DNA from: Marisa cornuarietis
Taxonomy: Eukaryota; Mollusca; Gastropoda; Architaenioglossa; Ampullariidae
Direction: 5' to 3'
Assembly (NCBI GenBank): GCA_004794655.1
Contig: SMMW01000624.1
Span: forward strand, 558,001 to 622,000
DNA length: 64,000 bases
Positions 13,160 to 24,409 of the stretch are shown in pieces. Numbering within the stretch: the stretch's first letter is position 1; every line of letters begins with the position of its first letter. The position numbers and the translations under genes were made by a program. The notes beneath the pieces are model-generated. The model was not told the origin of the DNA. It saw nothing but the letters and a program-made list of their open reading frames with translations, and ran no database searches.

Positions 13160-13274
13160 CATGGTGGCGCTCATTTGCGTTTCCGTCTCAAAGTCGCTGT
13201 CGTTAACATCCAGTCTACCACCATTGCCGCCGGCTTCTCTGCTGATGGTGCAGGAGGCGCGAAGAATCAATTCT
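13160..13274 (-). CDS. Candidate internal exon, unknown protein
   Basis: On the minus strand an acceptor (TTCTTGTGTATTCAG) precedes 115 bases that stay open (38 codons) to a donor (CACCATG followed by GTAAAG). The exon would enter in phase 2 and leave in phase 0. The peptide contains GRLDVNDSDFETETQMSATM, an acidic and hydroxyl-rich stretch with codon use that looks coding (GAC, GAG, ACC, GCC). It lies about 27 kb beyond the stop of the LURAP-like gene on the same strand, so it would belong to another gene. No family is recognised and no neighbouring exon was found. Confidence 0.35.
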
Positions 13275-16200
13275 CTGAATACACAAGAATTGCAAGGCTG
13301 GCCGCTTGGACAATGTATTAGCCCAGGAGAGAGAGACAAGAGGAGGGAATTCGCTGACAGCAAGAACGGTAACCCCTTGTCCCGCCAGGAGGTCGGACTC
13401 GATAGAGTTACCGGGATTTTAAGGGAAGGGGTTGAGGTTGAGTGGGCCATGGGACGTCGTTGACATCTCTGGATGGAGCAAGATGCTGCAAGTCTGAAAA
13501 GTGACAGCAACTCGACACCTCGCACTGCATCGGTGAGGGTGGATAAAGGTCAAGCGTGGGAGAGGGAGTGGAGTGGAGAAGAGGTACAATGGATGAAAGT
13601 GGAGAGAGGAGAGGTCACAATCGATGATGCTGTTGGGGAAACCAAAAGGACTAGTAACCACTGAGTTGACGGCTGTAGACTGCAGGGGGGAGCAATTTCT
13701 TTCGACCGCCGCCATCACCACAGATAACTTGACAAAAGAGCGTCGCCATTGAGGTAAGTGCCAGCAGACCCTTCCCTTTAGCATCTCTCGTAAGAAAAAA
13801 ATTTTAAAAAGTAAAATAGCCTGCATAAGGAGAGGTGTGAGACCTTCTAGGATCTAATGCACTGAGGTTCTGGAGATCCTTTTTTCTGAAATTCACTGGC
13901 CTAGCATTCAAAAAGGTTGGGGTGGGGTGGGGTGGGGTGGGGGATTTCCAGCATGTTCTATCGATGTCCCCGAGATGACATGGGAGCCAGTTCGACAAGT
14001 GTCCCTGGCCTGGTGGAGTGCGCGACTGACAATGAGCAGTGTCTGAGAGCTGTAAGGACAAGAGGGGTAGGACCAAGTCTGGAAGGAGGGAGGGACTCGT
14101 CATTCAAAGAGCAAAGAGTCAATGGGCAAAAGATATGACGGGGGTGGAGGGTTTGGGGAGGGGAGGCTAGACGATCAGGAGTAAGGAACGGAAGAACCCA
14201 CCCAGATATTCGCTGTTGGTCCTTCGGCTGGGTTAGAAGTATTCAAAAAAATGTCAGAGGAAGGTTCCTTGTCTGGCCCTAGCTTGTGTAAATAGAGGAG
14301 AAGGGCTGAGGTTTACTTGGGTGATACGTTATGGATCCAACATACCGCTTCATCTAATATCAACAACGAGGACGACGACCATGATGATGATGAGGAGGAT
14401 GAGGAGGAGAATAAGAAGAATGGATAGACACTTCAGTTTGGAAAACAGTTGTGCCCACTAGAACAGATGCTAAATTATTTGCAGCCCGGGTCAATAAATA
14501 TGGGTAGTTAAAGGAAAGGTTGGATGTCGCAATCGTAATTTGCCGAAACTTAAAGCATTTAAGGCAGCAAAGCCGGTCATAAGTAACAAAATAATAGAAA
14601 TTCGTCGTTGCCGCAACTCATTCAATGTCGACTGAAGAGTGTCGCGTGCACTCTACTGGTGTCGGCCAGTCAGGCCAGACAAGAGTGCAGGGACATAGAT
14701 CCTACGGATCTGTTCGCAGAACCAGAGCAAAGAGCCACAGAAAAAGCCAGCAGGCAGATGATTTTAAGACAAACACGCAGATCCATCACTGACAACCAAA
14801 TCGCTCCACATCGACAAATCAGAGACAAAAAACATGCAGAGCTGTCACCATCGGCCTATTAGACGAGGGACATCACTCTAACTCACGGGTACAGCATCTG
14901 TCGAGGTGACAAATGTTTCACGTCGTCTTTCTCGTCTTACTGACCGCCATTATAATTGCCTTTAAATGCGATCTCCGATCAGTTAATAAATGAGTTGTTA
15001 GCAGTGACACCTTTGTTAAATTAGGAAAATCCATTAGACCTTGTACTCATATGTCAAAGTTTATACCATAAAGTTACTCTGATAATTATGTACTAGACCA
15101 ATGTTTTTGTAATTAGTCTTTAAAATATTTTTAATATGTTAGTTACTCTGGGGATATCGTCTTTGTCTTTTCATTTACGTGTTTTTTGTAATTAAATTAA
15201 AAAATAAGCTAGGTTTGCTGGTTCCTTGCTTTCTTCGTTAACGATTTTCCTACAGGTGCAGAATAAATTATCTGCCCTTAAAATTTTCTAAATAACCAAG
15301 CTGGTGTCGATAATTGACCTAAAATGTCAATCTTTATTCCAATCTGTGATCTGTATCGATCCTGCGTGTCATATATCATTTTATTTTCCGACGTATTCTA
15401 TTTTTTCCAAAATTGGAAATATATTGGCGATTTTTTTCTGTCGGCAATGGTCAATAACGCACTAAAAGTCAGTAAAAAAAAGATCAACGGATCTTTATTG
15501 TATACTGCATCAAAAACCTATCCCAAGAAAGTTAGTCCCAAGGCTTTTGTCGACAGAAATCTATAAATGACTTTTGGTTCTGCTACAATGCAGATTACAG
15601 GGAATGGGTTCGTTAAAAAGCTGAACCGGCGATGATGGAGAAGGAAGCCTCCAATGCGGGAGGCAGACGAGAGACCAGTGGGCAGAGCAGCAAACACTTC
15701 TCCATTCAATTCCGTTTTCATTCGCCACCCAATGGCGATGAAGTCTGGCCTTGTGCTTTGGGAGTCGCCTGCATCCCCGTATATGCTGACTTATTTAAAT
15801 GTCTGATAGAGTTTAGACACAAAGAAGAGAAGTCGAATGTAATCGATACTCAACAAAAAAATCGGGTTACGAACAAAGATTAACTATAGTTGTGCTACGA
15901 GTGTTTGAAAGCAACTCGATAGATAAACGATAATTAAGCCAGTAGGTAGACAAGTGGTGCAAAGCTGGTGATTTCAAGGACAGAATATTAAAATGAAGTG
16001 TGCATATGGATGCTACACACATTGGCTACCTCGTTTGTATTTTGTCATATTTGTCTTCTCCTAAATCTTATTCATGAATTACATCGTCATTGTCTTTTTA
16101 TTAATCTCCTACTTCTTTTCAACAAATCTTTTTAATATTAATAATGATGATGATGAAATGAACATGGACATTGTTTTTATTAAATATTATCATAGTGTTC

Positions 16201-16895
16201 TCAATTACCAGGTAAAAGACGTCTTTAATTTTAGTTTGATAGCACAATTTTGGTAAAAACAAAAAAGAGAAGAAGAAAAAACACAAAATTGAGTAAAATT
16301 CCAATCAAGGGAAACAAATAAGGTTAAAAGGATGTAGCTGGGGAATACGAAAGAAAAGAGGTAGAAAAAATTTAGAAAGATGTAAAATGCGAACAACACT
16401 AAACCTAAACTGGGTCACTCCATCTTTGGAGAAATTGCGAGGAAAGGTGTTCTCGTCTCTAAGGTTTGGTAATTGAAAGGAAGCCTGCTTTGTGTTTTGC
16501 GCCCAATGGGCCAGTGAATGAAGTCTTGAAACTAATTTTAAACAGGAAGTGGCTGCGGCGACAGGAAGTAAAAAGGACGCCGACGTGAACCGCAATTATG
16601 GCGCCTCGTAAATCTTTCAACATTTCCAAATTGTCTCCTTGCACAGTGTACTGAATTTTGCATTCTGTGTAATAAATATTCCACTAGGCTATTTTGTCCA
16701 ATTCTGTTTGCTTTTGTGGGCAATTTCACTCCAAAGTTTACAAAGTTAGACTGGAGTTTTCCTTCAGCAATCTTTTAAAAGCAAATGAGAATCTTGAGGA
16801 ACGCTGACAACTTTTGTTGAACCCAACACGTACATCCGGGTATTATTCAAGCTTCTAAAGCATGACCTGTGATTCAACTATTAAGACGAGTGTGG
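13275..16895. other. Intergenic, no supported gene
   Basis: Holds a short (GGGTG)n run at 13918-13940 and a GAT/GAG-rich purine tract at about 14365-14420. An 83-codon plus frame at 15632-15883 starts with two Met codons and is moderately coding-like, but has no other support. The remainder is AT-rich and featureless. Confidence 0.5.
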
Positions 16896-16949
16896 GCACG
16901 CGCGTGCATGCGTGTGTGTGTGTGTGTGTGCGCGCGCGCGCGCGTGTGG
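16896..16949. repeat. (GT)n/(CG)n alternating purine-pyrimidine tract
   Basis: GT repeats run directly into about eight CG dinucleotides and back to GT. Such strictly alternating sequence is the classic substrate for left-handed Z-DNA; that it forms in vivo is inference. Confidence 0.9.
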
Positions 16950-18328
16950 TCTTATAGTGATTAAGGATCTAGTATGATCAAACTAAACCCATTGCATGTA
17001 CGATAGTCAAATATTTCAATGTGAAGGTACCATTGTGCCCGTACGTTAGTATTAGTAACTCGTGTAAGCATTGTGTTTGCATGTTTTAATGATGGTTTCA
17101 GGGTATTGAGCGCACATTGTACATTAGCCAATGCATTCACTGATCAGCTTACGGCATGCATGTTGACCTATGACCTTAGTATTCCATTTCGAGGGTCTGG
17201 CTACATCCCGGCATCGTTTAATGTCGGATGCCAGACTTTCTTCCTGATTTCAGTGAAGGTCCTGTAAAAGATGGATTCTGGTCCTGTGACGACTCCTGGC
17301 CGTGCACTCCCGTGCTTGTTGATCTCTTGGTTGTCTTCTTTCTATCTTCTCCTGCCTTTTCTTCTAAACAAGTCCTTCTATGTAACCGTCTATGTTTCTG
17401 CGTAGTGTATGTACGTTTCTGTGTGTGCACGTGTGTCAGTGTATGCCATTGTGTGTATGTGTGCACATGTGTATCGGGGTTTATATATGCATAAATCTAC
17501 ATATATATATATATGTCTGTGATGAAGATAAGAAACTGTGAAATAGAAAAATATACGACAAGAGACAACATAGAATGCACTAAGACAAACTTTCCAGTTG
17601 AGTGCTATTTCTTCGTACACATCCTCCTGTTCTTAATTATTTCCGGTTTTTTATTCTCTACAAGTAGATAAAGACATAAATAATATTAAATTATTATGAC
17701 ATGAATTTCTTCTACAAAGTGCGACCATAGAGCTACGGATGTATTAATACGAGGAGAGAGAAACTTTCAATTTTAAGAAAATAACACTGCGAACTGTCTG
17801 CTTCGATCAGAATTCTCTTCGGTCTTCGAAAGCAATTTGTTTTCTCTCGTTTGAAGATTATTTCTCCTCACATTTTGCCCCCCAAAAAAACTATTCGATT
17901 ATCAGCACATCCTTTCATCCGGAAGGGTTTCATTGACATTAGTGAAAAACAACGCCGCTCAGAGTTCAGTAGGTAATAAAATTGATGATTCACAAAAAGA
18001 AAAAAAAAAAGATTTAAAAAGTGCGTGTGCTTAAACTGTTCAACTGCGTGAAATTTTGGCGTGCAGTGACCACGTGAGACAAATTGAACTGCAAGTAGAA
18101 GCGACAGCCTTCACTTTATTTCTGCCTGACGATGCGAGAAGCTATGGTGGGGTATCACCTTGAGTCAGCAGGTGAGGTAGATGTTGTCAAGGTACACGTC
18201 CACCCAAGTGTCGCATCCAGAGACAAAGTAAGCATACAAAACAATCAGTAGACAAAACAACTGCCAATCCAAAACGAATAGTGTCAATAAACTAAGCAGT
18301 TGAAAATGAAACTTTAATATTACACATC

Positions 18329-18331
<3 letters not shown>
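16950..18331. other. Intergenic, no gene seen
   Basis: AT-rich with interrupted GT/TG runs at 17415-17470 and a short TA run near 17498-17512. No gene-like feature. Confidence 0.6.

Positions 18332-18392
<61 letters not shown>
18332..18392. repeat. (GT)30 microsatellite
   Basis: About 30 uninterrupted GT dinucleotides. Confidence 0.95.
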
Positions 18393-18393
<1 letters not shown>

Positions 18394-19969
18394 TTCTCTT
18401 ACCCGTTAGACGTTCATTTCTTTTGAAGACATTCGAGAACATCCTACAAAACATATTTATTTATTTATCTAGTTATGTTAGCTAGTTATCTATCTAGTTA
18501 GTTAGTTAGTGCTTCCATTTTGTTTGTATTATTTAATTATTCTTAACTATTTCCATTATGAGATGTCCACATTTCTACTAATAGTATTATTCAATTTACT
18601 TAACTATTAATTACAAACTCATACCGTACATTATGTCTCATATATATATATATATATATGATCTATAGAATAAATAAAGATATATGACTACGCTTTATTT
18701 ATTCATTTATTTTATTCCATTGCTTCCTATTTGTTATTAGTTTGATTGTATGTCACAAGCAGAGAGCTTACACAACATGTATACACAGAATCGACAAGAA
18801 ATAACCCAGCTGAGGGTATGTGTGTCTCTGTCGAGTTACTGGAGGAGGGGATGCAATGATTAACATTATTCTTCAATTTAAGGATAATACAGATCAGAAC
18901 AGTTTATTATGGAGATTCAGTTTCTCTCTTCATTAATTCCTTAAATAAAATACAGTAGGTCTCCCCTTTAGCTTAATAACTACCTAAATTAAATACGTGT
19001 TGTTAACCGCAAAATATGCTGCACTTTGTTATATGAGGACAATTGATTAAAAGCTACACACAATTAATCATAACGAACAATTATTTATTTTAATATTACA
19101 TACACAAATCATGGGAAGAGTGAAATTCTATAGACAAGACTTGAGCATGTTATATTACATGCGTCCATGCATATTGTCTTCTTCGTGAAGCCTCATGAGG
19201 TGGCCCATAGTGTCGGAATAAATTAACTTTATCTATCAAAAGTATAGAATCTTTACAAATAGGGGAGAGCAATCGGCGAACTTAGAAAACGATTTAGAAA
19301 AAGAAATTATTCCACTCTAACGGAACAAAAGAAGTAAATAAAAAAGGGTTCGAATATGATGGGAGAAAGAGAAGCTGAATTAGGACATATTAGAAAGAAA
19401 AAAATGCTTTAAGTTCTCTTACGCTAAATGTTTACCAGGAAAAAAATGTGTAAATACTTTTTAGCTTTGAAGAAAAAAAACTACATTAAAAAAGATCTGT
19501 TGAGCTTAATTGTTACCGCGAGAGAAAAACGCGTGCAAATACTTTTTAGCCTTGAGAATAAAATAAATTAAAGAAAGAATTGTAAAACTTACTACAGAAT
19601 GTGGAGATGGAGATGCTGATGAGATAAGGAGGCAAAATTATTTTAGAGAGAGACCTGTAGATCCTTCTAAAAGAGAGAATCTAGTTAACGAGAGTCATAC
19701 ACTGCCTATAAATAGGGCAGACAGCTTTGAAAGAGAAATACATTTAGAAGAGAAAAGGAAATGCATTAAGACCTATGAAAAATGTTCCCGGAAGTGACTG
19801 GCTAACTGAAGATTTTGTTTTTTGTTTGGAACTGTTTCTCATTAGATCTTTTCAGAAAAAAGTTCTTCAGAACCTGTTAACTTTCACAGATATAGAAGGA
19901 AAGCATTATTACTTATTTTCTTAACAGGCTCAAATAATTTATTAAACTTCATCGAATTAGCAGTATAAA
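18393..19969. other. AT-rich sequence upstream of a LINE fragment
   Basis: Contains TTTA/TAGT-rich runs at 18450-18510 and a TA run at 18640-18658. A diverged duplication (19430-19475 and 19513-19563) shares AAATACTTTTTAGC-type sequence. A 65-codon plus frame without ATG (19598-19797, charged, ending KTYEKCSRK) precedes the LINE remnant; whether it belongs to it is unknown. Confidence 0.5.
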
Positions 19970-20420
19970 TTCATGCAATGGAGATTTGGAGGTTGCAGAC
20001 AGATATCAGTCCACAAAGCATTACAAACATCATGGATCAAAATGTTTATTGGTACAAAACACTACTCAAGCTATGTTTTGATAAACATCTACTCTTAGGT
20101 TGTTAATCAAACTAAATATTGTCCAAACTTGTAGAACTCCATTCATCACAAATAATAGTTTCTGGAAAGATATGGGTAATACATATAAAACTGACTGTGT
20201 TGAGCCCCAAATGTCAGAGGAAGTAATGACAGAACCAATATATTTTATTCATATTTCGACCCTGCAACAAGATTTTAATATTCAAAAACTAGACCCACTA
20301 AAGCTTATACAACATTAAACATATCTTCAATGAATATCGGTTTTTTAATTCACTGCAAGAGCTTAATGTAAAGTAGACATTTACAAAACATATAACAACA
20401 TACACCGGAAGTGCTGGTAC
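19970..20420 (+). mobile_element. L1/Tx1-type LINE ORF2 fragment (downstream of RT)
   Basis: Conceptual translation across frameshifts gives a string of motifs typical of the region after the reverse transcriptase of L1/Tx1-clade LINEs. These are a GDLEVAD-like block (family usual GGLxxxD), then KALQTSWIKMFIG, then NNSFWKDM, then EEVMTEPIYFI, then a weaker FFNSLQELNVK block. The order and rough spacing match the family. At least two frame changes and several stops show it is dead. The reading is from remembered family patterns, not a search. Confidence 0.65.
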
Positions 20421-21581
20421 AATTAACACAATTGAATTATAATTGAAAACAAAAATAGCTCTCAAGACATCGTAATCTTTAAAGTCAATCAGTTGTGTAC
20501 TAGAAGGTTCTAAATACCACTACTAAATACTAATCAAACGCAAAATGTTGCAGCAGGTGTAATAAATCATAATTATGTGTTGGCATGTGAATTCTCACTC
20601 GTGTGGTCAGCCGCAGATAAGCAATGGCTGTATACACAACAAACAGTCATCGCCACCTGTTCATTGCACGTGCAGTACATTGGATCCTCTCTACCGGCCT
20701 GTGACTACTGACTGCAGTGTACCACGTGTATCTGCTGTAGAGAGAGAGAATTTTATTGACTATAATCAACTTGTATAAATACTCATCTGAATATTACTAG
20801 CGTATAAACATCTATAACTCTTGCTCTCGTGAATTAACAAGTTGTATTGTATAATCAACATTCCTACGGAAATCTGAGATAAGAAGACTACTAACGGGAG
20901 ATCATTTAGAAGCAACTGAATTGATTATTTTTCTGTAATTAATTAACGAAAGTCTGTGCCTTTTTAAGACATTTTGCAAAGAATATTATCATCCCTCTTA
21001 TATATATATATATATCCATGAGGGAAAGACAATTAACTATTCTTCGATATGATTTTGAAAAAAAGTCGAGTTTGTTTGAATTTAAGGGTACATCTTTCCA
21101 CACATGCCGTAGAGAATCTGTAGAACCAGCTAGAGGTAAATAGGAAACAGTTTTACGACACCATTGCTGTTCACGCGGAAAAAGTCGTTGCAAATTGGCC
21201 ACCTTGGTGGACTGATGTGGTACACGCATGCGCAAATAGTCATACCCGCCTCTTCGATCGTGTTGGCAATCCGTCTGCGTCGGGGCTGGAGGAGAGCTGA
21301 TAGAGATCACTCAATTATTCGGCCGAGCGAAAAATCGTGTCACAAAAGTGGCATCGGTGGCATTCAAACTCAGCTTCAAGCGAAAGTTATAAAAAAATGG
21401 GAGCCGTCTTGGTGACATGCTCTTTTATGCGCACCAACACGCACGCACGCATCCTTCAGCGCCAGGGATTCCTAGAGCTGTCTGACCGATCCTCCGCTTG
21501 TAAACTCGTTGCACAATGTTTTCCTATTGCAATGAAATTATGTGGTAAAATTACCTTGCTCAGAGGGGAATGAAATGTGTC

Positions 21582-21708
21582 TCTTTCCTTTCCTTCCTTC
21601 CTTCTTTCCTTCCTTCCTGCCTTCCTTCCTTCTTTCCTTCCTTCCTGCCTTCCTTCCTTCCCTCCTTCCTTCCTTTCCTCCTTCCTTCCTTACTTCCTTC
21701 CTTTCTTT
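21582..21708. repeat. (CTTC)n polypyrimidine tract
   Basis: Roughly 125 bases of CTTC/CCTT repeats with small interruptions; all three forward frames stay open (Phe/Leu/Pro/Ser) only because of the repeat. Confidence 0.9.
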
Positions 21709-22427
21709 GTGGTTCCTATGCTTACTTACTTTTTTCTTTCAAAGATTCACTCACTTTTACTTTTTATCCATATATTCTTCCTCCTACTTTTGGCTCACTC
21801 ACTTTTCTTTTTTCTTTCCTTATTCCTTTATCCTTGTTTCTTAAATTTCGCTTTATGCGGTCATTATCCTTTTCTTTAAAATTTTCTTTCTTTGGTTTTT
21901 ACTTTGCCTCCTTGTTTTTTCGTATTTTTCTTGTTTTTTTTATTACCCTCGTTCTTCTGTCTTATTTACACACGCTTCTTTTGCTTGCTGGCTGTAACAC
22001 AAATACCTGTATGCCTCCATCTGTTTCTCTTCACCAGGTAATAATATGCAAGTAAGGCGACTCAGCACTTTGATGGTTACGAGAATCGCTTCCTAAACTT
22101 GACTTTCTTCATGCCTGAAGCTGCCTAATGTCCATTACCATCTCCTCAGCAGCCTCGGCTCTGTCTGGGGACTGGTGGGCTGGGCCTGCAGTCACTAGCT
22201 GCCCTACCCAATAAGACATATCTACCACCACATAACTGACACAAGACAGCGCTAAGAGGGAGTGAATTTCGGTATTAGCATCATGTCGACAGAAATCAAG
22301 ACCAATGCCATCCTTTTGTAAGAAGTTACAGGAAATTTCTCGATCATGCAAAGAAGCGTAAGATGCTGGACATAAGGGTGTGATCTTTGACTGATGATCT
22401 TTGACTAATGGGAAGCAGGTTTTCTGC

Positions 22428-22431
<4 letters not shown>

Positions 22432-22476
<45 letters not shown>
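22432..22476. repeat. (GT)n-(GA)n compound microsatellite
   Basis: About 13 GT units pass directly into about nine GA units. Confidence 0.95.
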
Positions 22477-22849
22477 TGAACTTTGTATAATGGATGCGTA
22501 TGTGCGTGTGCATGTATATAAGTAGGAGGTACAGTCACACGCCCTCATAACAATGTTATAACAATTTTTCGGTCAACGACAGAAGGGGAAACTCTATAAA
22601 GACATGGGTCCACTCACTTTCTTTACATCGCCTTTAATTTGCTAATTATTTAGTAATATACCATGATAGAACTTTCTGTATCTTAAGATTAGTAGCAGGT
22701 ACATCTACCATTCTGCCAACAGGAGGCAGAGGAAGAAGAAATTTGTCAGTCCTGTACATCTACACGTCTGATGTACATCTCTACTTGTAGTGCGGAAAAT
22801 GACATTTATTAAAATTTTCGACACATAAGAGAGAAGGATGAGAGTGAAG

Positions 22850-23345
22850 ATTCTTAAAATGTATAAGTGGTGAAGAAACAGCTAAAATGTATTTAAAGAA
22901 AAAGAATATATACATCTACAACAAAAATAAAGTTGAATTACACTTTTCTTTCATTTACACTTAACTAAAAAAAAGGTTCAAAGACTGATTAAAATATCTT
23001 AAATTCTGGCAAATACGAGCCAAGATTTGTTAAAAAATGGAATAGAACGTATACAGAACAATTAAACTGTTAAAAAATATTATTTCTTACAAAAAATAAA
23101 AGGCATAAAATTAAATAAATGGTTTCATGTTCTACTTACGCATAGAGTAATGGCTACAAATATTCTTTTAAAAGAAATGAAAAGTATAACTAATAATAGC
23201 TTTACTTTTTGCAATAAAGAAAAGCAAAATGAACATCTATTTATAAACTGTATTTAATGCTTAGACATTTTTAGAACAATAGAAAATAGAATTATGAACA
23301 ATGCAATAGTAAATGTAAAAAGGTCAATCCTTTCTTTACTTATTA
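22850..23345 (+). mobile_element. L1/Tx1-type LINE ORF2 C-terminal fragment (zf-RVT)
   Basis: A frame from about 23089 reads LQKIKGIKLNKWFHVLLTHR, then VMATNILLKEM, then FCNKEKQNEHLFINC ending near 23251. This matches the LINE C-terminal zinc-binding pattern, in which an HRxxxTN segment is followed by C-x-x-E-x-x-x-x-HLF-x-x-C. The first Cys of the pair is replaced here. A TAA follows the last Cys and the frame runs on to a TGA near 23350. Upstream to about 22850 the match is weak. It is on the same strand as the fragment at 19970-20420 and represents later ORF2 sequence, so both may be one element. Confidence 0.65.
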
Positions 23346-23935
23346 CTTGACTACACCGAGGATAATAATCTTACAGTTCTACGTGTAGAAATCTAGACAC
23401 AAGTACCCTGTTTATTTATCCATACAAAAATTGTATGGACAAATGAAAGCTGAAAGAGTTATATATCTTAGTAATGCAACATTATCACATTTGATGAAAA
23501 GTAGGAATCATGTAGAAACATTTTAGTTGAGCCTCTATAGACACAATCTTGTGTACATTCAGGATATTTTTCTCCTTTTTGTTCTGTAACCAGGGGGAGA
23601 ATTATACCAAAAGGGTTAAAAAGAAGGTTTGTTTTTTGTTTGGGATAAATCAGTGACCTAGCTTCTTTATTTTGCTTTATGTGCTATTATTTAAATATTC
23701 ACTAATGAAGTTTACAAAAATTACTTCCTGGCAAACACATTAAATGTTTCATTCAGCGACATACCATGTAGATGTAAACTTTCTAGTGTGTGCTGCATGC
23801 TTTAAAGTGCTAACTTAAATTTACAGCCCACCTGCGATTCCCATGCTGTGTTATTTATTTTGGATGAATAAAGAATTCAGAATTCATTAATTAATAAAGA
23901 ATTTGAAATAGAATTGAAAGAATCACTCACTTAAC

Positions 23936-24409
23936 TCAGTATCCTAACAATGGAGGACAGTCGGTACTGCATATGCTTTTATAAACAGACAAGCATACCA
24001 TGGGCTGCAGTGAAACTTTTAAGGAAAGTAACTCAATAAACTCCATCAATGGTGAATACACAATAAAGTTTTTCGATGGCATCACAAGAAGAATGGCCAC
24101 CTTCCGGCGCAGACGGCAATACATAGTTGTACGACTGATGAAGTTCTCCAAGTAGACGACTACATCAGAGGTGCTTCCTGAAGTGTGAATGTGTTTCGTC
24201 ATAGGACCAAGAAGAACAATGTGCTGTCACCAGATAAAGGGGTGGTTATCATTACTAGTGGCCATATTTAAGGGTAACAGGAGAGGTAGCATTACCTCTG
24301 GGTTAGCTATGGATCGGTGGTATTGCTTAACTGTGAACTGGCACAGATCTAGCAAGTCGGTTAATTTTCCAAAATTAGTATTACAAGCGGGGTAAAACCA
24401 TCTTGGCAA
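23936..24409 (-). pseudogene. 158-codon frame interrupted by one TGA, unknown
   Basis: Minus-strand codons from 24409 to the TAA at about 23936 form one reading frame broken by a single TGA at about 24229-24227 (…NDNHPFIW stop QHIVLLGPM…). Both halves have a balanced amino acid composition (for example FGKLTDLLDLCQFTVKQYHR). This could be a decayed gene or transposon fragment, or chance. An open plus frame (24189-24395) overlaps, so strand is uncertain. No family is recognised. Confidence 0.2.

Larger units (their letters stand above)
20421..22849. other. Sequence between the two LINE fragments, possibly inserted
   Basis: About 2.4 kb lies where an intact LINE would have roughly 0.5 kb. It holds a TA run near 21000, the CTTC tract at 21582-21708, a T-rich stretch to 21960 and the GT/GA repeat at 22432-22476. 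A 134-codon minus frame (22513-22109) starts in the microsatellite; its non-repetitive part is weakly coding-like but unrecognised. No element ends were identified. Confidence 0.4.

Noticed and set aside
13106..13826. Two minus frames of 135-139 codons
   Set aside because: Only the 13274-13160 segment has exon borders and coding composition; the rest is Ser/Pro/Leu antisense of purine-rich DNA.
21542..22055. Overlapping 100-161-codon plus frames
   Set aside because: All are translations of the (CTTC)n and T-rich tract.
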